Shown one piece after another: positions 1 to 5,433 of a stretch of 5,976 bases of DNA. Made by a program: the position numbers and the translations under genes. Each line of letters opens with the position of its first letter. Within the stretch, counting starts at the first letter, position 1. Below the pieces are notes generated by a model. The model did not search any database, was not told where the DNA came from, and saw only the letters and a program-made list of their open reading frames with translations. This stretch comes from Lentisphaeria bacterium UBA1829 (GTDB taxonomy: Bacteria > Verrucomicrobiota > Lentisphaeria > Victivallales > UBA1829): assembly GCA_002338895.1 (NCBI GenBank), contig DDJH01000127.1, positions 68,192 to 74,167 on the forward strand, given 5' to 3'.

Positions 1-251
1 TCTACATCGATGCGGAGACCTATCTGACACGAAAGCTCGAAACCATCCTCTACACCCAGGGCGGCGGACGTTCCCTCTACACCGCGATTTCCGAAGACTA
101 CGCATGGTTCTCCGGTGTGAAAATGGCAAAGAAACTTCTGGTGACCGTCGGAGGAAAAACCGATGTCACAAGGATCGTCTCCTTTGTGCTGAATCCCGAT
201 CTTCCGGATTCCGATTTCACGCTCACTGAACCCTGGATCTACGAAAAATAA
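1..251 (+). CDS. 3' end of a LolA-like / outer-membrane lipoprotein-sorting family protein (partial)
   Basis: The reading frame is open from base 3 to a TAA stop at 249-251 and gives the last 82 residues of a protein whose start lies outside the window. The fragment begins YIDAETYLTRKLE, continues with AISEDYAWFSGVKMAKKL, and ends FTLTEPWIYEK. This order (a strand of the 'yiD.eTyl..k.e' type, then a 'DY....G...' strand, then a closing '.v.lNpdl.dsdFtl..p' strand) resembles the C-terminal half of the LolA/LolB-like beta-sheet fold found in proteins annotated as outer-membrane lipoprotein-sorting or LolA-like. Such proteins act in the periplasm and bind lipoproteins or lipids in a hydrophobic half-barrel. 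The signal peptide and N-terminal half are not visible, so the assignment rests on a distant pattern match. It converges on the IclR-family gene, with about 105 bp between the two stops. A periplasmic protein of another beta-rich family is the main alternative. Confidence 0.5.
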   Translation, partial: YIDAETYLTRKLETILYTQGGGRSLYTAISEDYAWFSGVKMAKKLLVTVGGKTDVTRIVSFVLNPDLPDSDFTLTEPWIYEK

Positions 252-266
252 AACGGAAAAACCGCT

Positions 267-336
267 CCTTTCCCCCCTTCATCCGCTGAAAAAACATGTC
301 CGGAACTGCGCAATGCGCAACGAAGGGGAGGGAAGG
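267..336. repeat. Imperfect polypyrimidine/polypurine inverted repeat in the convergent gap
   Basis: The pyrimidine-rich arm at 267-280 pairs with the purine-rich arm at 322-336. I count about 14 base pairs, with one bulged A at 329 and one possible G-U pair. The 41-nt loop holds a smaller hairpin at 307-319 (TGCGC, loop AAT, GCGCA). The element lies between the stop codons of two convergent genes, so a transcription-ending or RNA-protecting role is plausible. No T-run directly follows the outer stem on either strand, so it is not a textbook intrinsic terminator. Confidence 0.4.
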
Positions 337-353
337 GAAAGAACAATCTTTCC
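336..353 (-). terminator. Short hairpin just after the IclR-family stop codon
   Basis: A perfect 7-bp stem, GGAAAGA (336-342) and TCTTTCC (347-353), closes a 4-nt ACAA loop and begins three bases past the minus-strand stop codon. Downstream on that strand the sequence is C/T-rich but has no proper T-run, so any terminator would be weak or factor-dependent. Its left arm overlaps by one base with the larger inverted repeat at 267-336, so the two folds may compete. Confidence 0.35.
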
Positions 354-356
354 GGA

Positions 357-1067
357 TCAGAACAGATTCAAAATCCGTTCAATGGTGTCCCGCACCTCTG
401 ACCCGATCGCATCCCGGTCCGCCCGGACAAGCATGCCCGGAATGCTCAGAACCGAAAGAACCGCAAGAAGTTCTCCGTCCATCCGGCGGATCGGATACGA
501 GAGCGTATCCACATGAAACCGGGCGGCGGGATCCATCGTTCCGGGATTGAAGGAGCAGCCGTCCCGCCGATAGTCGGCCAGACGCCGCTGCGCATCGGGT
601 GTCTCCCCGGTCTCTCCGCTTTCCGCCGAGAAAACCGTTCCCACCGAAGTGGTGAAGTCGACCGGAGAGCGCGTTCCCGGCTCGGAAAACAGCGAATCGT
701 CCCACGACGCCTGCGCAAAGCAGACATTCAGAAACTCCTCTCCGTCCCGGATCGAAAGTTTCACCGGATAACGGATCCGTTCGGCAAGCCGGCTGAGCAG
801 CGGCTGAAATTTCCGGTAGCTCCATGGATCAAACCGTTTCTTCTGCACCATCCGGCAGAGATGCCATCCCAGATCATACCGGTTTCCGCGGAAGGCTTCC
901 AGCCATCCCTTTTCCGCAAGTGTCGCAACAATGCGGTAACAGGTCGCCTGCGGTATCCCGAGCGCCTTCTGCAGTTCGGTGCGGCTGACCGCCCCCGGAT
1001 GCGTCGCAATATATTCCATAACTTCTATCGCTTTTTCCAGCACCGGGATCCGATTCGAATCTGCCAT
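357..1067 (-). CDS. IclR-family transcriptional regulator
   Basis: This 236-residue cytoplasmic DNA-binding protein has the two-part IclR layout. Residues about 8-65 form the winged helix-turn-helix, starting PVLEKAIEVMEYIA, with the turn and recognition helix at about 29-50 (SRTELQKALGIPQATCYRIV). Residues about 80-236 form the GAF-like effector domain, recognisable by GTRSPVDFTTSVGTVFSAES near 131, then a D-GCSFNPGT segment near 169 and a YPIRRMDGELLAVLSV strand near 191. Members of the family usually repress or activate catabolic operons in response to a small organic acid or sugar derivative; the ligand here cannot be told. The ATG at 1065-1067 lies 5 bases after a G-rich tract (eight G on the coding strand, preceded by GAGA), which must serve as its ribosome binding site. 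It starts 36 bp downstream of the PhoH2-like stop in the same direction, so the two are probably co-transcribed. The length is near the family norm (about 250). Confidence 0.88.
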   Translation of the reverse strand: MADSNRIPVLEKAIEVMEYIATHPGAVSRTELQKALGIPQATCYRIVATLAEKGWLEAFRGNRYDLGWHLCRMVQKKRFDPWSYRKFQPLLSRLAERIRYPVKLSIRDGEEFLNVCFAQASWDDSLFSEPGTRSPVDFTTSVGTVFSAESGETGETPDAQRRLADYRRDGCSFNPGTMDPAARFHVDTLSYPIRRMDGELLAVLSVLSIPGMLVRADRDAIGSEVRDTIERILNLF

Positions 1068-1072
1068 GGTTT

Positions 1073-1084
1073 CCCCCCCCTCTC
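1073..1084 (-). promoter_or_regulatory. Ribosome binding site with a homopolymeric G8 tract (IclR-family gene)
   Basis: Read on the minus strand, the bases before the ATG are GAGAGGGGGGGGAAACC. No other Shine-Dalgarno candidate is present, so GAGAGG/GGGG within this tract must supply ribosome pairing, at a spacing of roughly 5-12 bases depending on register. The tract is eight identical bases (+ strand C at 1073-1080). Confidence 0.55.
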
Positions 1085-1103
1085 ACTGTCGCAGTTGCCG
1101 GAC

Positions 1104-2414
1104 TCAGAGAAGTTCGGCGGCGGCTGCCGCAAGCGGACTGCGTTCACTCTTCCGAAGTGTGATGTGTCCGTGGAGCGGAAGACCTTTGAAGCGGTCAACA
1201 ATGTATGACAGACCGTTGCTGCAGGAATCCAGATAGACATTGTCGATCTGATAGGGGTCGCCCGTCAGAATCATTTTTGTCCCTTCGCCCGCGCGGCTGA
1301 CGATGGTTTTCACCTCGTGCGGCGTCAGATTCTGCGCCTCGTCCACAATGACGAACTGTTTGGGAATGCTCCGTCCGCGAATGTAGGTCAGCGCTTCCAG
1401 TTCGAGTTTGCGGGTGCGTTTCAGTTCGTCGATCTGTCTTCGCACGACCTGGATGTCGTGCTTGTCGTTGCGGAGAAGGTATTCGAGATTGTCGTAGATC
1501 GGCTGCATCCAGACATCCAGTTTCTCATCCTTGCTGCCCGGAAGGTATCCCAGGTCATTCCCCATCGGAACGATCGGACGCGAAACCAGAATCCGGTCAA
1601 ACTGATTGCGCTGCAGCGTGCATTCCAGCGCGGCGGCCAGCGCAAGAAGCGTTTTCCCGGAGCCCGCCTGGCCGACCAGCGTCGCCACCTGAATGGACGG
1701 ATCCATCAGAATCGCCAGCGCCATCCGCTGCTCCTTGCTGCGCGGTGTGATGTTCCACGCCTTGTCGGAATACTCATGCGGAATGGCTTCGATCCGTTTC
1801 CCCCGTTTCCAGCCGAGCGCCGAACGCTTGGTCTCGTCCCGCAGAATGGCAAACTCATTCGGATAGAGAGTGTCCTCCATTTCCAGAAAGCCGTTCTTAT
1901 AGAATTCATCAATCGCGGAGGCCGGAACATTCACTTCCCGCTCGCCGGTGAACAGTTCATCAAAATTGACCCGCTGACGCTCAAAATCCTCTACCGCAAT
2001 CCCGAGACTGTCCGCCTTCAGACGCAGATTGATGTCCTTGGAAATCAGAATCACCACCGCGTCCGGATCCGCCTTGTGCAGCTGGAAGGCCACGCGAAGG
2101 ATCCGATTGTCGGGCTGGCTCATGTCCATCCCTTCCACAACCGGTCCCGAGCCGGCGATCACCTGAAGAGTGCCGGCCGGTTTCCCGTTCCCGTTGTCGA
2201 GCGGAACTCCTTTGAAGAGGCTTCCCTTCTTCCGCAGTTCGTCCAGACGGCGGATCACCTGACGCGCATTGCGCCCAAGTTCATCCTGGTGCTTCTTGAA
2301 CTTGTCAAGTTCTTCAATCACCGCCATCGGAATGACAACCCGATTGTCTTCAAACGATTCCAGCGCCTGGGCGCTGTACAGCAGAACATTGGTGTCAAGA
2401 ACGTAGGTTTTCAT
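1104..2414 (-). CDS. PhoH2-type protein: N-terminal PIN nuclease domain fused to a PhoH ATPase
   Basis: This 436-residue protein has two domains. Residues 1-145 form a PIN domain, with the expected acidic residues visible: D7 in YVLDTNVLL, E34/E35 in VIEELDKFK, D102 in QPDNRIL and D127 in LISKDINLR. Residues about 215-436 form a PhoH-type P-loop ATPase, with Walker A GQAGSGKT at 248-255, Walker B FVIVDEAQN at 354-362, a GDPYQIDN motif at 385-392 and a basic LRKSERS segment near 420. Family knowledge: PIN-PhoH fusions (PhoH2) couple ATP-driven RNA unwinding to PIN ribonuclease activity, and they act in the cytoplasm in RNA turnover. All key residues are intact, so activity is likely. The frame stays open well upstream, but the ATG at 2412-2414 is chosen because AGGAG sits 7 bases before it and because MKTYVLDTN is the normal PIN start. 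It lies 64 bp after the AraC-type stop and 36 bp before the IclR-type start. Confidence 0.95.
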   Translation of the reverse strand: MKTYVLDTNVLLYSAQALESFEDNRVVIPMAVIEELDKFKKHQDELGRNARQVIRRLDELRKKGSLFKGVPLDNGNGKPAGTLQVIAGSGPVVEGMDMSQPDNRILRVAFQLHKADPDAVVILISKDINLRLKADSLGIAVEDFERQRVNFDELFTGEREVNVPASAIDEFYKNGFLEMEDTLYPNEFAILRDETKRSALGWKRGKRIEAIPHEYSDKAWNITPRSKEQRMALAILMDPSIQVATLVGQAGSGKTLLALAAALECTLQRNQFDRILVSRPIVPMGNDLGYLPGSKDEKLDVWMQPIYDNLEYLLRNDKHDIQVVRRQIDELKRTRKLELEALTYIRGRSIPKQFVIVDEAQNLTPHEVKTIVSRAGEGTKMILTGDPYQIDNVYLDSCSNGLSYIVDRFKGLPLHGHITLRKSERSPLAAAAAELL

Positions 2415-2421
2415 GGCTCGA

Positions 2422-2426
2422 CTCCT
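2422..2426 (-). promoter_or_regulatory. Ribosome binding site deciding the PhoH2-like start
   Basis: On the minus strand AAAGGAG is followed by a 7-base spacer and ATG. It fixes the start at 2414 although the frame continues upstream to about 2840 in the antisense of the AraC-type gene's neighbouring frame. I saw no convincing -35/-10 pair for this gene in the 64-bp gap before it. Confidence 0.8.
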
Positions 2427-2449
2427 TTCGTTTTGATACACTGTTGTAC

Positions 2450-2490
2450 CGGAAAACCGAAATTGCAAGCGTAAACAATTAAATTTTCCG
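2450..2490 (-). repeat. Inverted repeat spanning the AraC-type stop codon
   Basis: CGGAAAA (2450-2456) pairs with TTTTCCG (2484-2490), and inside it AATTG (2461-2465) pairs with CAATT (2476-2480) around a 10-nt loop, with a small 4/3 internal loop between the two helices. The stop codon (2479-2481) lies within the inner arm. No T-run follows on the minus strand, so it is not a standard terminator; it could be an mRNA-stabilising or leaky stop structure between the regulator and the PhoH2-like gene, or chance in an A/T-richer gap. Confidence 0.35.
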
Positions 2491-3348
2491 AATTTTTCCC
2501 CGTCTTTCCGGTTTCTCCTGCCGGATTTTCTCCTTTTTTCGGAATTCGCTCGGAGAGAGACCGCATCGTTTCCGGAACTCCCCCGAAAAATGAAACTGCG
2601 AGGAATACCCCAGCTGAACCGAAATCTCCTTGATGGAAAAATCCGTATTGACAAGATACTCCTGCGCCCGGCGGATCTTGCGGCGGATCCAATACTCCCG
2701 CGGGGAAAGCCCCAGCTCCGTCCGGAACAGACGTCCCAGGGTGGACCGCCCGATCCGGAGCTCTGCGGCCAGACTCCCGAGATCAATCGGATCCGCCAGC
2801 TTTTTTTCCATTTCCCGTTGTGCCGATTCCACTGCCGCACTGTGTGCTTTCCGGAAGGGGCCGCGAAATGAACAGAGAATTTCCACCGTCCGCCCGATCA
2901 GTTCCGCCTCATGGGAGACGGTATCTTCCAGAAGAGTTCCGATCTTCCGGATCCGCTCCGTCAGTTCCGCCGGATTCCGGATCTCACGATGGACAACTTG
3001 AAGAAGATTCCGTTCCCGCAGTTCCTCCTCCAGATTCCGTCCGCAGATCTCCAGCACCAGTTTCCGGTACCCTGTCCGTTTGCCGCTTACCCCGAAACAA
3101 TAGGGGGTCCCCGGCGGAATCAGCAGAACTCCCCCCGGACGAAGAGGAATCCGGCATCTCTCAAATTCGTATTCCAGTTCGCCCGAGAGAAGAAGGGCGA
3201 CAATAAGAAAATTCTGTCCCCGCGTCCCGAACGCTTTCGGCAATCTCCGTTCCGCCTCCTCCACGCAATACGGATAAAAGCACGGTTCGAAATCTCCGCT
3301 CCCGTTCCAGAACCGGATGGACAGATATTCAAAGCCTTCCGTTTCCAA
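2479..3348 (-). CDS. AraC-family transcriptional regulator
   Basis: This 289-residue protein has the AraC layout. Residues about 40-100 form a cupin-like sensor barrel (LLLSGELEYEFERCRIPLRPGG, then VLLIPPGTPYCF), which in the family binds a sugar or related effector. Residues about 175-270 form the double helix-turn-helix, with the first motif at about 188-208 (DLGSLAAELRIGRSTLGRLF) and the second closing with the family signature ISVQLGYSSQFHFSGEFRKRCGLSPSEFR at 242-270, written here only by its ends: GYSSQFHF...GLSPSEF. The tail is very basic. The start is TTG at 3346-3348 with GGAG 8 bases upstream; there is no ATG between the nearest in-frame upstream stop and this point, and the next internal methionines lie far downstream at about residue 180. 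It diverges from the glycosidase gene across a 129-bp region, which makes that gene its most likely target. Its effector is unknown. Confidence 0.93.
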   Translation of the reverse strand: METEGFEYLSIRFWNGSGDFEPCFYPYCVEEAERRLPKAFGTRGQNFLIVALLLSGELEYEFERCRIPLRPGGVLLIPPGTPYCFGVSGKRTGYRKLVLEICGRNLEEELRERNLLQVVHREIRNPAELTERIRKIGTLLEDTVSHEAELIGRTVEILCSFRGPFRKAHSAAVESAQREMEKKLADPIDLGSLAAELRIGRSTLGRLFRTELGLSPREYWIRRKIRRAQEYLVNTDFSIKEISVQLGYSSQFHFSGEFRKRCGLSPSEFRKKEKIRQEKPERRGKIRKI

Positions 3349-3392
3349 GTTCCTTGCTCCGTTGTTATATGCTTTATGAGCTGTTGTCGTAT

Positions 3393-3421
3393 AGAATAAT
3401 TCTTTTTCTCCTTGTTTTCAA
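3393..3421 (-). promoter_or_regulatory. Predicted sigma70-type promoter of the AraC-type regulator
   Basis: On the minus strand a -35 box TTGAAA (+ strand 3416-3421, 5 of 6 matches to TTGACA) is separated by exactly 17 bases from a -10 box TATTCT (3393-3398, 4 of 6). Transcription would begin near 3386 and leave a leader of about 38 bases before the TTG start. The -35 box lies entirely within the palindrome at 3416-3430. Confidence 0.6.
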
Positions 3422-3448
3422 GCCTTGAAATGATACTTTTCATATATT
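3415..3448 (+). promoter_or_regulatory. Operator-like repeats and -10-like box before the glycosidase gene
   Basis: Two kinds of symmetry overlap here. TTTCAAG-C-CTTGAAA (3416-3430) is a perfect 15-bp palindrome. TTTTCA occurs twice as a direct repeat, at 3415-3420 and 3437-3442, with 22 bp from start to start, close to two helical turns, as is typical of AraC-family half-sites. The second copy is directly followed by TATATT (3443-3448), a 5-of-6 match to a -10 box, with no acceptable -35 at 16-18 bp. This suits an activator-dependent promoter whose start would be near 3455. No experiment supports it; the inference comes from sequence and position only. Confidence 0.45.
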
Positions 3449-3462
3449 CCATCAATTTAAAA

Positions 3463-3470
3463 AAAGGAGG
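3463..3470 (+). promoter_or_regulatory. Strong ribosome binding site of the glycosidase gene
   Basis: AAAGGAGG is a near-perfect Shine-Dalgarno sequence with a 7-base spacer to the ATG at 3478. It rules out the in-frame upstream ATG codons at 3412 and 3430, which would place the site inside the coding sequence. Confidence 0.85.
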
Positions 3471-3477
3471 GTTTTCG

Positions 3478-5262
3478 ATGATTTTGACATGCACCAGCGA
3501 TACGGAACGAAAAAACCGTTACTGCCCGCCTGCTCTCGGAAACGGGGATCTGTCCATGCTGATCGACTATACCGGCGGATGCCGCCCCGCACCGTATTGC
3601 GAAGGCCGAATCGATTCCGGACTCTGGCGCGCCGGATTCCGCTACGATTCTCCCGGATTCGAAATGGTCCCGTTCGGCTTTTTCGAGCATCGGATCGCAA
3701 ACGCAGGCCGCGTGCTCTCGTGGAAGCAGAGTCTGCATTTGACCGAGGCGTTTGTCGAATCGCTCTGCGTTTATGAGAACGGCGCGAACGTGCGTTCCCG
3801 GATCTACTGCCATCTCGAACACAATCTGATCGTGATCCGGAAACAGTTCTCCGGAACCGATTCGCTTCCGATGATCTTCTCCTTCGGGCCCAAACGGACA
3901 AAAACCGTTGCGCTTTCCGATACGAAAACCGCGTATGAGATCGATGCGTGGTCCGGTCTGCGCGGAACCATCTCGTTCTTCTCTCCCGATCCCTCCGTCA
4001 AAGTCTCCCGGACCGATACGGAGATCCTGCTCGAATCCTCCGCGCCCGATACGCTCTTCTTCCTCGCGTTCGACGACGACGCGGAAGCGTTCGCCCGTTC
4101 CCTTTCCGAAGAGGAGATCCGCGCCTCCCACACAGACGCATGGGCCCGCTTCTGGGCCGAGTCCACTCTGCCCGCCGGAGAGCTCCCGGAAAAAGTGAGA
4201 CAGGCCGCCAGAACCTCCGAGTATCATCTCCGAATCTCTTCGACAAAATGGTCGATTCCGACAGGAATCTATCCTTCGCACTGGGCCGGCCGCTATTTCG
4301 CGTTCGATGAGTTCTTCCCGCTGGAGGGACTTCTCGCTTCCGGACATCGGGAGCTGGCTCGGAAAATCACCCGGTTCCGGCTTTCCCAGCTCGATGCCGC
4401 ACGGAAACGCGCCTATCAGTATTTCTCTTCCAAGGGAGAGGGCGATGCGATCCGCATCGTCTGGGAAACGCTCGAAGAACCCGGAATCGAAGGCGCTCCC
4501 GCCGGTTTCTGGCTGGAACACATCTTCCACATGGCAAATGTCGCTCTCGGCGCCTGGCACTGCTCCGGGGAGGGGGAGGATTTGGATTTCCTGCACGAAG
4601 TCTGGCCCCTGATCCGCGGATGCGCCGAATTCTACCGGGTCTTCTCCGTCGAAGAGAAGGAAAAAGGACGTTTCGTCGTTGGAAAGTGTACCGATCTTGA
4701 ACGACTCGGCGCCGCCCGCGAAAACGCGTTCATGACCACCTGCGGCGTGATCGCCACCTTCCGCGCCGCCGCCGATGCCGCGGAACGGATGCAGCTCGAT
4801 CCGGAACTCAGAACAACCTGGCGCTCCCTCGCCGGAAAACTGACCGAAACTCTCCCGCAGAACGATCGCGCCTATCTCCCCTATCCCGGATGCCCCGATC
4901 AGAGCATCGGGCTCTTCAGCGGAATCTTCCCCTATGGAAATCTCCATGCCGACGATCCGAAACAGCGTGCCGCCATTGAAAATTTCTGCGCAACCGAACA
5001 GAAATTCGGCAACATGTATCCCATCGGAAAATCCGTCTGCACCTGGTATGCCGGCTGGAAGGCGATCGTCTTCCGGCGCATCGGAGAGATCGAAAAGGCA
5101 AAGGCCGTTCTCTCTCTCGCCGCCGATGAAACCGGATGTTTTTCCGAGGTCTTTGAAATCTATGAGACCGGTCACCATCCATGGTTCTGCACCGGAGAAG
5201 GCATCCTTCTTCAGGCAATCTGCGAAACCTGGAAGCCGGATGGAAAATCCTCCGCCCGCTGA
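3478..5262 (+). CDS. Cytoplasmic (alpha/alpha)6-barrel glycosidase-like protein
   Basis: This 594-residue protein looks like a six-hairpin glycosidase related to the GH65/GH95 type. Residues about 1-225 are beta-rich and contain PPALGNGDLSMLIDY near 17, like the 'lGNG.lga.v' start of those N-terminal sandwich domains. Residues about 235-585 are helical. GRYFAFDEFFPLEGLLASGH (271-290), followed by ITRFRLSQLDAARKRA, matches the 'fWD.E.f..P.ll...p..ar..l.yR...L..Ar..A' region of GH65. TDLERLG...ENAFMTT (405-421) sits where GH65 carries 'GPDE...NNAYTN', making E408 the candidate general acid. Near the end, SEVFE (556-560) and HHPWFCTGEGILLQAI (566-581) offer E557 or E574 as possible bases. No signal peptide is seen, so it should act on imported oligosaccharides or sugar conjugates. 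Substrate and exact family cannot be read; hydrolase versus phosphorylase is open. The divergent AraC-type gene is the likely regulator. Confidence 0.8.
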   Translation: MILTCTSDTERKNRYCPPALGNGDLSMLIDYTGGCRPAPYCEGRIDSGLWRAGFRYDSPGFEMVPFGFFEHRIANAGRVLSWKQSLHLTEAFVESLCVYENGANVRSRIYCHLEHNLIVIRKQFSGTDSLPMIFSFGPKRTKTVALSDTKTAYEIDAWSGLRGTISFFSPDPSVKVSRTDTEILLESSAPDTLFFLAFDDDAEAFARSLSEEEIRASHTDAWARFWAESTLPAGELPEKVRQAARTSEYHLRISSTKWSIPTGIYPSHWAGRYFAFDEFFPLEGLLASGHRELARKITRFRLSQLDAARKRAYQYFSSKGEGDAIRIVWETLEEPGIEGAPAGFWLEHIFHMANVALGAWHCSGEGEDLDFLHEVWPLIRGCAEFYRVFSVEEKEKGRFVVGKCTDLERLGAARENAFMTTCGVIATFRAAADAAERMQLDPELRTTWRSLAGKLTETLPQNDRAYLPYPGCPDQSIGLFSGIFPYGNLHADDPKQRAAIENFCATEQKFGNMYPIGKSVCTWYAGWKAIVFRRIGEIEKAKAVLSLAADETGCFSEVFEIYETGHHPWFCTGEGILLQAICETWKPDGKSSAR

Positions 5263-5278
5263 TCGTCAGACAAAAAAA

Positions 5279-5333
5279 GAGCTCGTTATCTGATTTGCCC
5301 CTTGTGTGTTCATCCACAGGCAGTTTCGAGCTC
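5279..5333 (-). other. Folded inverted-repeat element with minus-strand T-run
   Basis: GAGCTCG (5279-5285) and CGAGCTC (5327-5333) form a perfect 7-bp outer stem. Inside, TGCC (5296-5299) pairs with GGCA (5319-5322), and TGTG (5303-5306) with CACA (5315-5318), around an 8-nt loop with a 3-nt bulge. On the minus strand the outer stem is directly followed by seven T (+ strand A at 5272-5278), as in an intrinsic terminator; no T-run follows on the plus strand. It lies beyond the strong mreB terminator, so it may be a second, backup terminator or the end of a small minus-strand RNA. The long interior makes it unlike a standard terminator hairpin. Confidence 0.4.
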
Positions 5334-5388
5334 CGCAGAATCCGCGTTTCTCCACCGCACCCGCGGCGGAAATACAAAGAATTTGAAT

Positions 5389-5428
5389 AAAAAACGGGGA
5401 AAGTCATCGACTTTCCCCGTCTGTTTTT
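5389..5428. terminator. Bidirectional intrinsic terminator between the glycosidase gene and mreB
   Basis: ACGGGGAAAGTC (5394-5405) and GACTTTCCCCGT (5409-5420) form a perfect 12-bp stem with a 3-nt ATC loop. On the minus strand the stem is immediately followed by a run of T (+ strand A at 5389-5393), and on the plus strand CTG then TTTTT (5424-5428) follows. It starts 13 bases past the mreB stop and sits about 130 bases past the glycosidase stop, so it should end transcription from both convergent genes, best from mreB. Confidence 0.92.
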
Positions 5429-5433
5429 ATTGA

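Noticed and set aside
254..264. CGG-AAAAA-CCG just after the first stop codon as a terminator
   Set aside because: A 3-bp stem is too weak, and the plus strand has no T-run of useful length after it.
1317..2474. A 385-residue open frame on the plus strand opposite the PhoH2-like gene
   Set aside because: The minus-strand product has intact PIN and Walker motifs; the plus-strand frame shows no domain and arises from third-position bias of the real gene.
2415..2840. Upstream extension of the PhoH2-like frame, adding 142 residues
   Set aside because: The extension overlaps the AraC-type coding region, is arginine/serine-rich without a domain, and a good AGGAG site plus the canonical PIN start place the true beginning at 2414.
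3412..3477. Earlier in-frame ATG for the glycosidase, adding 22 residues
   Set aside because: The extension would contain the AAAGGAGG site inside the coding sequence, would run through the proposed operator and has no ribosome binding site of its own that is as good.
3457..5178. A 573-residue open frame on the minus strand opposite the glycosidase gene
   Set aside because: It is glycine/glutamate/arginine-rich and low in complexity, has no recognisable domain or proper ribosome binding site, and mirrors the codon pattern of the real gene on the plus strand, which has a strong Shine-Dalgarno sequence and recognisable motifs.
5345..5375. CCGC...GCGG pairing in the gap after the glycosidase gene as a further hairpin or promoter element
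   Set aside because: The stem is only 4 bp in a GC-rich stretch, and no -35/-10 pair with acceptable spacing could be found for either strand.
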